From an uncultured Vogesella sp. (GTDB lineage: Bacteria; Pseudomonadota; Gammaproteobacteria; Burkholderiales; Chromobacteriaceae), in assembly GCA_946479405.1 (NCBI GenBank), contig CAMLGD010000028.1, positions 1-21,741 on the forward strand: 21,741 bases of DNA, read 5' to 3'. Each line of letters begins with the position of its first letter. The first letter of the stretch is position 1. The notes under the pieces were generated by a model, which saw only the letters and a program-made list of their open reading frames with translations, was not told the DNA's origin and did no database searches. Below, in pieces: positions 16,084 to 21,741 of the stretch. Position numbers and translations under genes: made by a program.

Positions 16084-16404
16084 ATGACTATCCGCGCCCT
16101 GATTCTTGCCACCACCCTGGGGCTGGCTACCCTCAGCCCGCTTGCCCATGCCACCCAGCCGGCTACCACCAGCAGCATGGCGATGCTGACCGATGGCGAA
16201 GTCCGCAAGATCGACCCGGCCGCCGGCAAGATCACCATCAAGCATGGCCCGATTGCGCACATGGACATGCCGGGCATGACCATGGTGTTCACTGCCAGGG
16301 ACAAGGCGCTGCTGGACAAGGTCAAGGTGGGCGACAAGATCCGTTTCATGGTGAGCCACGAAGACGGCAAGATGCTGGTGACCGAGATTCAGCCCGCCAG
16401 CTGA
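16084..16404 (+). CDS. CusF-like periplasmic copper-binding protein
   Basis: The 106-residue protein has a signal peptide (MTIRALILATTLGLATLSPL, cleaved near AHA) followed by a small OB-like barrel. The metal site aligns with CusF: His54, Met65 and Met67 in KHGPIAHMDMPGMTMVF have the same spacing as CusF His36, Met47 and Met49. The CusF Trp44 position is Met62 here, giving a more thioether-rich site. The frame extends upstream to 16030 but the ATG at 16084 has GGAG at the right distance and starts the signal peptide. It is expected to bind Cu(I)/Ag(I) and deliver it to a partner, which in this operon would have to be the oxidase, the cupredoxin or the TolC-like protein rather than CusCBA. Confidence 0.9.
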   Translation: MTIRALILATTLGLATLSPLAHATQPATTSSMAMLTDGEVRKIDPAAGKITIKHGPIAHMDMPGMTMVFTARDKALLDKVKVGDKIRFMVSHEDGKMLVTEIQPAS

Positions 16405-16463
16405 TGCGCAAGGCCGGGGCGACCCGGCCATGTCTTACCACCTTTGATGCCAACCATACCGCC

Positions 16464-16958
16464 ATGCCGTCACTTACCCGCAAGCAAGTCCTGCTCCCCG
16501 CTATCACCATCGCCCTGTTGGCCGCAGGCCTGGGCGCCTACCTGTATACCGACCGCTCGTCACCGCCGGCAGCGTTCACGCTGCAGCCGGACGATGCCGC
16601 GCTGGTGACGCGTGGCAAGCAGGTTTACCTCGCCAACTGCGCCAGCTGCCACGGCGGCAAGCTGGAGGGCCAGCCCAACTGGCGCGAACGCAATGCACAG
16701 GGCATGTTGCCGGCGCCGCCGCACGACGAAACCGGCCACACCTGGCACCACCCGGACGCGATGCTGTTTGCCATCACCAAGTACGGCGTGGCCAGGGTTA
16801 CCGGCATGGCGGACTATCAGTCGGCCATGCCGGCCTACGAGGGCAAGCTGAGCGATGGCGACATCCTTGCCGCGCTGTCATGGATAAAAAGCCAGTGGCC
16901 GGCGGAGGTTCGCACCCAGCACGATGAAGTGAATCAGCGTGCGCAGCAAAAGCAATAA
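16464..16958 (+). CDS. Membrane-anchored single-haem c-type cytochrome
   Basis: The 164-residue protein has an uncleaved N-terminal membrane anchor (about residues 9-28, LLPAITIALLAAGLGAYLY) and a periplasmic class I cytochrome c domain. The haem-binding CASCH is at residues 59-63 and the distal Met122 is in SAMPAYEGKLSDGDI. The end is helical (AALSWIKSQWP), then charged. An upstream ATG at 16404 overlaps the CusF-like stop by one base and would add 20 residues; I prefer 16464 because the extra codons are unlike the operon's usage, though neither start has a good ribosome site. It follows the oxidase, cupredoxin and CusF-like genes, suggesting electron transfer between periplasmic copper chemistry and the respiratory chain. 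Confidence 0.85.
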   Translation: MPSLTRKQVLLPAITIALLAAGLGAYLYTDRSSPPAAFTLQPDDAALVTRGKQVYLANCASCHGGKLEGQPNWRERNAQGMLPAPPHDETGHTWHHPDAMLFAITKYGVARVTGMADYQSAMPAYEGKLSDGDILAALSWIKSQWPAEVRTQHDEVNQRAQQKQ

Positions 16959-16964
16959 GTGATT

Positions 16965-17004
16965 GACCGCTATCAAGCCTGTTTCAAAAGCGGCGGTCTA
17001 TAGT
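16965..17004 (+). promoter_or_regulatory. Inverted repeat plus -10-like box before the 17034 gene
   Basis: GACCGC (16965-16970) and GCGGTC (16993-16998) form a perfect inverted repeat with a 22-nt spacer. TATAGT (16999-17004) follows directly. A TTGACC overlaps the left arm, but its distance to TATAGT is 30 bp, too long for an ordinary promoter. It may be a regulated internal promoter or only a hairpin at the end of the upstream genes. Confidence 0.3.
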
Positions 17005-17033
17005 GCGATTGATGCTTACAGGAGCCTGTCACC

Positions 17034-17450
17034 ATGCGCCTTACCCAAGCAAGAGCCCGGCAACTATGTCGCCTGTTATTGGCAGCATGGTGTCTGGTGT
17101 TTGCATTTGGCGTACTGCTTGGCTGTCAGGAACAGGCACCGGATGTCCATGATCCTGTCTCGGTGCATGCCCAAACGGCACCGTCGCTGACAAGCACCGC
17201 GCATGCCAGCGCGCACGATGCATCGCAGTCGCCGCTGTGCGAGCAAACCTGCCAGACACTTTCCTCCCCGCTGGCCAAGGCAGATGTCAGCGTTGCCTTG
17301 CCGCTATTGTCATCCCTGCTGATCGTCTGGTTCTTGTTGCCACCGCTGCTATTGTTAGCCCCTGCAATCGGCACGCATCTGCTTTTGCCCCCAATCACTG
17401 GTGGCACTCCTTCCCGCGCACACCTGCTGTTCCAGCGTTTTAACAACTAG
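17034..17450 (+). CDS. Unknown copper-cluster membrane protein
   Basis: I do not recognise a characterised function. The 138-residue protein begins with a basic stretch and a hydrophobic helix ending in a lipobox-like LLGC (MRLTQARARQLCRLL, later AFGVLLGCQEQ), so it may be a lipoprotein. A Ser/Ala/His-rich middle follows, containing SPLCEQTCQTL, a C-x3-C pair. A second long hydrophobic segment is at about 88-113 (LLSSLLIVWFLLPPLLLLAP), and the tail ends SRAHLLFQRFNN. Its small size, signal-like start, His/Cys residues and place in a copper operon resemble DUF2946/CopL-type proteins, but I cannot assign it to a family. AGGAG precedes the ATG. The 115 bp to the next gene hold nothing clear. Confidence 0.6.
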   Translation: MRLTQARARQLCRLLLAAWCLVFAFGVLLGCQEQAPDVHDPVSVHAQTAPSLTSTAHASAHDASQSPLCEQTCQTLSSPLAKADVSVALPLLSSLLIVWFLLPPLLLLAPAIGTHLLLPPITGGTPSRAHLLFQRFNN

Positions 17451-17565
17451 CCCATCCAGTCATTTCCGCCACTGCGACGCCTTGCCTCGTAGCGATCCCG
17501 CTCGTGCCCGGCACGCAAGCAGACTTTATTTCTCACGTTGTTTTTCATCTCCGAGGACTTTGATC

Positions 17566-17952
17566 ATGAACAGCCTGAAACATTTCTCTGTCGCGCTGCT
17601 GCTGGCTGCTGTTGCCAGCCAAACCCTGGCTGCGCAGCCGCCGATGCCGCCCACTGCGGCCAACATGGGAACGCAGATGAACAAGATGCAAGCCGTGCAC
17701 GACAAGATGATGACCGCCAAAACACCGCAGGAGCGCCAAAAGCTCATGGCCGAGCAGATGCAGGCGATGCAGGAGGGCATGGCCATGATGCAGAGCATGG
17801 ATAAAGACATGATGGCCAAGGGCATGATGCCGTGTCAGGGCATGGCGGCGGGGGCCGCAGACAGCAAGGCCATGATGGAGCAGCGCATGAAGATGATGGA
17901 CATGATGCAGCAGATGATGGGGCCATCGGGCGGAATGATGCCGATGCAATAA
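17566..17952 (+). CDS. Methionine-rich periplasmic copper-binding protein
   Basis: The 128-residue protein has a signal peptide ending TLAA (starting MNSLKHFSVALLLAAV). The mature part of about 105 residues contains 30 methionines by my count, many as MM pairs (DKMM, AMM, KMMDMMQQMMG, GGMMPMQ), plus one Cys in GMMPCQGM. Gln, Lys and Glu fill the spacing, so it is probably a long amphipathic helical rod with a thioether stripe able to bind several Cu(I)/Ag(I). I do not know a named family. GAGG precedes the ATG; the frame extends 55 codons upstream without support. It lies between the unknown Cys-bearing protein and the DUF5676-like membrane protein. A periplasmic copper sponge is the inferred role. 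Confidence 0.8.
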   Translation: MNSLKHFSVALLLAAVASQTLAAQPPMPPTAANMGTQMNKMQAVHDKMMTAKTPQERQKLMAEQMQAMQEGMAMMQSMDKDMMAKGMMPCQGMAAGAADSKAMMEQRMKMMDMMQQMMGPSGGMMPMQ

Positions 17953-18038
17953 GCCGATGCGGCATGCCGAAGCGGTGGCCGTCGCGATGACGGCTACCTG
18001 CCTCGGCTGTGTCCTTGTCGATTCGCGGGAGCATTGAG

Positions 18039-18347
18039 ATGAAGACGTCACCCTGGCATACCGGTCGCAGTCTCGCGATCACCATGGCAATCAGTTACAC
18101 CGTTTGCGCGCTGTTATATCGGCTGTGGCCGGAGCAGGGCGTTGTCTTCCTGAACGCGCTGTTTCATGGCCTGGACTTTGGCCGGCTACGCACACCGACA
18201 CCATTCAGCCTAGCGGATTTTTTCTTTCCACTGACGGTGCTGGTGGGGTGGGGCTTTGTCACCGGTGCCGTGTTCGGCTGGGTCAGCCGTGGTCTGGATC
18301 GCTGCTGCCATGGCCAGGCGCATTGCGCACGACAGGATAAGGAGTAA
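18039..18347 (+). CDS. Small membrane protein, DUF5676-like
   Basis: The 102-residue protein has two predicted membrane helices. The first is at about 9-27 (SLAITMAISYTVCALLYRLW) and the second at about 65-85 (FFFPLTVLVGWGFVTGAVFGW). Between them is FLNALFHGLDFG, a motif typical of DUF5676 proteins that sit beside copper/silver ATPases. The C terminus is Cys/His-bearing (CCHGQAHC), which could bind metal. A GGGAG ribosome site supports the ATG at 18039. It ends 3 bp before the ATPase start, so translational coupling and a functional link to that pump are likely. The biochemical role is unknown. Confidence 0.75.
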   Translation: MKTSPWHTGRSLAITMAISYTVCALLYRLWPEQGVVFLNALFHGLDFGRLRTPTPFSLADFFFPLTVLVGWGFVTGAVFGWVSRGLDRCCHGQAHCARQDKE

Positions 18348-18350
18348 CTC

Positions 18351-20717
18351 ATGGCTAACGTCAAAGACCCGGTATGTGGCATGACGGTGGACAGCGGCAC
18401 TGCTGCGGCCAACTATCGCTACGCCGGGCAGGACTACTGGTTCTGTTCCGCGCACTGCCAGCAGGCATTCATTGCCGACCCGCCGCGCTATGCGCCGGCG
18501 AACGAGGCCAAGATGGCTGCGACGCCACATGCGCATCATCACCAGCACACGCATACGGCAACGGCAGATGCCGCCGCACCCGGCGAAAAAGCCAAGGATC
18601 CGATTTGCGGCATGGTGGTGAACAAGGCCACCGCGCTGAAAAGCGAGCGCGGCGGGCGCAGCTACTACTTCTGCAGCGAGACCTGCCTGCGTACCTTCGA
18701 GTCGCCGGAGAACGAACTTAAGTCGATGAAGACCCGCGTCACCATCGCCATGACCGGGGTACTGGCGCTGGCTGTACTGCGCGCCGGCGCCTTCCTCGGG
18801 CTGGCGACCGGTGCCACGCTGCTGAGCTGGGCACCGATACCCAATCTGCCGTGGTTCACCTGGGGCATGTGGCTGTTTCTGCTGGTGACCCCGGTGCAGT
18901 TCATCGGCGGCTGGAGCTTCTACCGCGGTGCCTGGAATGCGCTGCGCACCCGCAATATCAACATGGATTTCCTGATCGCGCTGGGTACCTCGGTGGCCTA
19001 CTTCTACAGCGTGATTGTGATGTTCTTCCCGGACGTGCTGCCGGTGAAGGTGGCCGAGCGCGACGTCTACTTTGAAGTCTCCGCCGTGATCATCGCCTTC
19101 GTGCTGCTTGGGCGTTACATGGAGGAAATCATCAAGAAGAAATCGTCCGCCGCCGTGCGCCGGCTGCTGGACCTCAAGCCTGCCACCGCTCACGTGTTGC
19201 GTGATGGCCAGGAGGTGGAGATTCCGGCTGGCAGCATCATGGTGGGGGAAACCGTGGTGGTGAAGCCTGGCGAGAAGATCGCCACCGACGGCGAAGTCAT
19301 CTCCGGCCAGTCCACGGTGGATGAGTCGATGTTGACCGGCGAATCGATGCCGGTGGAGAAACAGGTCGGCAACCCCGTGATTGGCGGCACCCTCAACCGC
19401 GCCGGGGTATTCAGTTTCCGGGCAACGCGTATCGGCGCCGATACCGCGCTGGCGCAGATCATCCGCCTGGTGGAAGAAGCCCAGACCAGCACCGCCCACA
19501 TCCAGCGCCTGGCGGACGAGGTGACCCGCTACTTTGTGCCCGCCGTGGTCAGCCTGGCGGTGCTGGCCTTTGTCGGCTGGTGGCTGGCCGGTGACTTCCC
19601 GCAGGGGCTGCTGGCGTTCATTGCGGTGCTGATCATTTCCTGCCCGTGTGCGCTGGGCATCGCCACCCCGGCGGCGTTGATGGTGGGCGTCGGCAAGGGC
19701 GCGGACGGCGGCATGCTGATTCGCGGCGGCGAGGTGCTGGAGCGGGCGGAAAAGCTCAGCTGCGTGGTATTCGACAAGACCGGCACCTTGACCCGTGGTG
19801 AGCCGGCGGTGACTGAAATCCTGCCCGTCGGTACGTACGACGAACTGGCGGTCTTGCGGCTGGCCGCTGCGGTGGAAAGCGGTTCGGAGCACCCGCTGGG
19901 CGAGGCCATCGTGCGTGCGGCCAAGCACAGGCAGTCAACCCTGCCGGCGGTGGCCAATATCCGCGGCATTGCCGGCCAGGGGATTCGTGGCGAAGTTGAT
20001 GGTGACACGGTGTGGTTGGGTAACCGTCGGCTGTTTGCCGCACAGGGCATTGCCATCGGCGATGCCGATGCTGCCATGACTGCGCTGGAGCAGAACGGCA
20101 AGACGGCGATGCTGGTAGGTGTCGGCGAGCAACTGGTCGGCATCATCACTGTGGCCGATACGCTGAAGCCGGAGGCCAGCGAGGCCATTGAGCTGCTCAA
20201 GCAGCAAGGCATCAAGGTGGTGATGCTCAGCGGGGATAACCAGCGCACGGCCGATGCCATCGCCCGACAGCTGGGCATTGAGCGGGTGATTGCCGAGGTG
20301 CTGCCGAAAGACAAGGCCAGGGTGATCCAGCAGCTGCAGCAGGAGGGCGAAGTGGTGGCGATGGTGGGCGATGGCGTCAACGACGCACCGGCACTGGCGA
20401 CTGCCGATATCGGCATTGCCATCGGTTCCGGCTCGGACGTGGCCAAGGAAACCGGCGGCATCATCCTGATCCGCAACGATGTGCGCGACGTGGAAAACGC
20501 CATCCGGCTGTCTCGCGCTACCATGCGCAAGATCAAGCAGAACCTGTTCTGGGCCTTCATCTACAACAGCATCGGCATCCCCATTGCTGCCTTGGGTTTC
20601 ATGAACCCGATGGTGGCTGGTGCCGCCATGGCAATGAGCTCGCTGTCGGTCATCGTCAACTCGGCCTTGCTCAAGCGGGTGCCGATCAGTACCCAGGCAG
20701 AAGGAGCGACGTCATGA
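18351..20717 (+). CDS. Copper/silver P1B-type ATPase with tandem N-terminal YHS domains
   Basis: The 788-residue inner-membrane pump differs from CopA in its metal-binding region. In place of HMA domains it has two YHS domains: KDPVCGM with FCSAHC at about 5-45, and KDPICGM with FCSETC at about 82-118. They are joined by a His-rich linker ([10 protein letters not shown]). The membrane CPC is at 431-433 ([12 protein letters not shown]), the phosphorylated Asp475 is in [10 protein letters not shown], followed by SEHPLGEA and [16 protein letters not shown]; the last helix carries [15 protein letters not shown]. The CPC, MAMSS and NSIGIP patterns predict Cu(I)/Ag(I) transport. The start is AAGGAG-supported. 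Tightly packed small membrane genes flank it. It may load or detoxify a periplasmic protein rather than duplicate CopA. Confidence 0.95.
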   Translation: MANVKDPVCGMTVDSGTAAANYRYAGQDYWFCSAHCQQAFIADPPRYAPANEAKMAATPHAHHHQHTHTATADAAAPGEKAKDPICGMVVNKATALKSERGGRSYYFCSETCLRTFESPENELKSMKTRVTIAMTGVLALAVLRAGAFLGLATGATLLSWAPIPNLPWFTWGMWLFLLVTPVQFIGGWSFYRGAWNALRTRNINMDFLIALGTSVAYFYSVIVMFFPDVLPVKVAERDVYFEVSAVIIAFVLLGRYMEEIIKKKSSAAVRRLLDLKPATAHVLRDGQEVEIPAGSIMVGETVVVKPGEKIATDGEVISGQSTVDESMLTGESMPVEKQVGNPVIGGTLNRAGVFSFRATRIGADTALAQIIRLVEEAQTSTAHIQRLADEVTRYFVPAVVSLAVLAFVGWWLAGDFPQGLLAFIAVLIISCPCALGIATPAALMVGVGKGADGGMLIRGGEVLERAEKLSCVVFDKTGTLTRGEPAVTEILPVGTYDELAVLRLAAAVESGSEHPLGEAIVRAAKHRQSTLPAVANIRGIAGQGIRGEVDGDTVWLGNRRLFAAQGIAIGDADAAMTALEQNGKTAMLVGVGEQLVGIITVADTLKPEASEAIELLKQQGIKVVMLSGDNQRTADAIARQLGIERVIAEVLPKDKARVIQQLQQEGEVVAMVGDGVNDAPALATADIGIAIGSGSDVAKETGGIILIRNDVRDVENAIRLSRATMRKIKQNLFWAFIYNSIGIPIAALGFMNPMVAGAAMAMSSLSVIVNSALLKRVPISTQAEGATS

Positions 20718-20953
20718 AGACACGAGCCTACCAACTCTGCGCGTTGCTGGCGCTCGCCATCATGGCAGTCGTACTGCTGCGCTTCGGCTTGTCGCTTGGC
20801 ACGCTGCTGCTGGCCCTGCTGTTGGCCGCATGCCCGTGGGGCGTGATCTGGCTGAGCTACCGGCTGACGCGGCAGGCGGAGTCCGAAATTGACGCGGCTG
20901 TCGCCAGCAGGCAGTCGCGCGAGCAGGACAGCCAAGTAGATAAAGGAGTCTGA
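20714..20953 (+). CDS. Small hypothetical membrane protein
   Basis: I do not recognise this 79-residue protein. It overlaps the ATPase stop by ATGA, so it is translationally coupled. It has two hydrophobic helices, at about 8-24 ([18 protein letters not shown]) and 28-50 ([19 protein letters not shown]). The second contains a CPWG motif echoing the CPLMH of the next gene product. The C-terminal third is charged and probably cytoplasmic ([11 protein letters not shown] onward). No homologous function comes to mind. Its fixed place between the ATPase and the DUF2933-like gene suggests an accessory subunit of the pump or of the methyltransferase-like enzyme downstream. Confidence 0.7.
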   Translation: MKTRAYQLCALLALAIMAVVLLRFGLSLGTLLLALLLAACPWGVIWLSYRLTRQAESEIDAAVASRQSREQDSQVDKGV

Positions 20954-20954
20954 C

Positions 20955-21194
20955 ATGTCCGAACAGCATGATCCGCACAGCAAGCGCAGCCACTGGGTTT
21001 TCATCGGCTTTGTGCTGGTGGCTGGTTTCTTTCTGTTCACCGAGCACCGGGCGCATGTACTGGGGGCGCTGCCGTACCTGCTACTGCTGGCCTGCCCGCT
21101 GATGCACCTGTTTATGCATCACGGCCACGGCCATCACCATGGCAGCCCGCCGCGCCGCCCCCACCGGCACGATCAGGATGGAGAAGCATCATGA
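20955..21194 (+). CDS. DUF2933-like small His-rich membrane protein
   Basis: The 79-residue protein has two membrane helices, at about 13-29 ([18 protein letters not shown]) and 34-51. The second runs into [20 protein letters not shown], the Cys/Met/His-dense signature of DUF2933 proteins found in copper and silver clusters. The tail is basic and His-bearing. AAAGGAG lies just upstream; the gene begins 1 bp after the previous stop. The dense soft ligands at the membrane face suggest copper or silver binding next to the ATPase. Its function has not, to my knowledge, been defined. Confidence 0.85.
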   Translation: MSEQHDPHSKRSHWVFIGFVLVAGFFLFTEHRAHVLGALPYLLLLACPLMHLFMHHGHGHHHGSPPRRPHRHDQDGEAS

Positions 21195-21741
21195 ACGATA
21201 ACCCGCAGGCTTACGGTTTATGGGGGCTGGTGTTGATCAACTCGCTGGTCTTCATCATCTTCGCCTTCAGCTTCACCAAGCCCAAATCGGCACGGGACTG
21301 GCGCTCACTGGGGGTGTTTTCCGCCTTCATTGTGGCGCTGTTTACCGAGATGTACGGCTTCCCGCTGACCATCTACCTGCTGTCCGGTTGGCTGGGCAGC
21401 CGTTTTCCCGGCGTCGATTTCATGTCGCACGACAATGGCCACCTGCTGGAGGTGATGTTCGGCTGGCGTGGCAACCCGCATTGGGGGCCATTCCACCTGC
21501 TCAGCACGGTGCTGATTTTTGCCGGCTTCTGGCTGCTGTCCGCCGCCTGGCGCGTGCTGTATCACGCCCAGCGCCGGCATGAGCTGGCTACCAGCGGTCC
21601 CTATGCCCACATCCGCCACCCGCAATACGTCGGCTTCGTCATCATCATGTTCGGCTTCTTGCTGCAGTGGCCAACCCTGCTGACCCTGCTGATGTTCCCG
21701 ATTCTGGTCTGGATCTACTCCCGCCTCGCGCTGCACGAAGA
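21191..21741 (+). CDS. Isoprenylcysteine carboxyl methyltransferase-family membrane protein (partial)
   Basis: The ATG at 21191 overlaps the previous stop by ATGA; 183 residues are visible before the window ends. It starts [17 protein letters not shown] and has several membrane helices. The conserved ICMT/PEMT block is near the C terminus: [17 protein letters not shown], then the hydrophobic run [20 protein letters not shown] and the start of the RLALHE motif that binds AdoMet or the active site. Family members in bacteria methylate diverse or unknown substrates; protein prenylation is absent in bacteria, so the literal name is misleading. Consistent placement behind YHS-type copper ATPases suggests a role in copper or silver tolerance. 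Only a few residues to a few dozen should be missing. Confidence 0.85.
   Translation, partial: MNDNPQAYGLWGLVLINSLVFIIFAFSFTKPKSARDWRSLGVFSAFIVALFTEMYGFPLTIYLLSGWLGSRFPGVDFMSHDNGHLLEVMFGWRGNPHWGPFHLLSTVLIFAGFWLLSAAWRVLYHAQRRHELATSGPYAHIRHPQYVGFVIIMFGFLLQWPTLLTLLMFPILVWIYSRLALHE

Noticed and set aside
16963..17004. TTGACC plus TATAGT as a third CueR promoter
   Set aside because: The spacer is 30 bp and there is no ACCTTCC-like dyad, so it does not fit a MerR-type site.
18210..19928. 572-codon minus-strand open frame opposite the YHS ATPase
   Set aside because: Low-complexity His/Gln/Arg composition and no motif; a by-product of codon bias in the real ATPase gene.
1..21741. tRNA, rRNA, CRISPR array or complete insertion sequence
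   Set aside because: No cloverleaf, rRNA segment, regularly spaced repeat series or intact transposase with terminal repeats was recognised by reading; a tRNA or covariance scan was not possible.

Overview
The window is GC-rich bacterial chromosome with dense, short-spaced operons. Protein families and codon use suggest a betaproteobacterium, possibly of the Neisseriales/Chromobacteriaceae type; this is inferred from style and context, since no rRNA or other taxonomic marker is present.

Region 1 (1-3747) is an amino-acid or N-acyl-amino-acid utilisation module. A minus-strand run encodes an M20 amidohydrolase, a periplasmic amino-acid binding protein and the start of an ABC permease cut by the window edge. 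A LysR-type regulator is divergent from it.

Region 2 (3748-7340) is an accessory, decayed segment. It holds a Gln-rich secreted protein, a ~400 bp AT-rich gene-free stretch with short repeats, a wrecked IS110-family transposase fragment joined to a phage-type DNA adenine methylase that carries three in-frame stops, a probably frameshifted unknown gene, and an intact PAP2 (YbjG/BcrC-like) phosphatase.

Region 3 (7341-21741) is a large copper (probably also silver) resistance island. A CopZ-like HMA protein and the CopA Cu(I) ATPase each have their own CueR-type operator, and CueR follows CopA. Tail-to-tail with cueR lies a CusS/CusR-like two-component system, divergent from a long plus-strand gene run. 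That run encodes a TolC-like outer-membrane protein, a two-domain multicopper oxidase, a cupredoxin, a CusF-like protein, an anchored cytochrome c, an unknown Cys-containing membrane protein, a Met-rich periplasmic protein, a DUF5676-like membrane protein, a second copper/silver ATPase with tandem YHS domains, two tiny membrane proteins (one DUF2933-like) and an isoprenylcysteine-methyltransferase-like membrane enzyme cut by the right edge.

The island reads as a layered system. CueR senses cytoplasmic Cu(I) and drives export by CopA. The two-component system senses periplasmic copper and drives periplasmic binding (CusF-like, Met-rich protein), Cu(I) oxidation (oxidase, with cupredoxin and cytochrome c as possible electron carriers) and a second ATPase. 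The least understood part, and the best candidate for undescribed biology, is the terminal set of YHS ATPase, small membrane proteins and methyltransferase-like enzyme, together with a TolC-like protein that lacks RND and adaptor partners in view.
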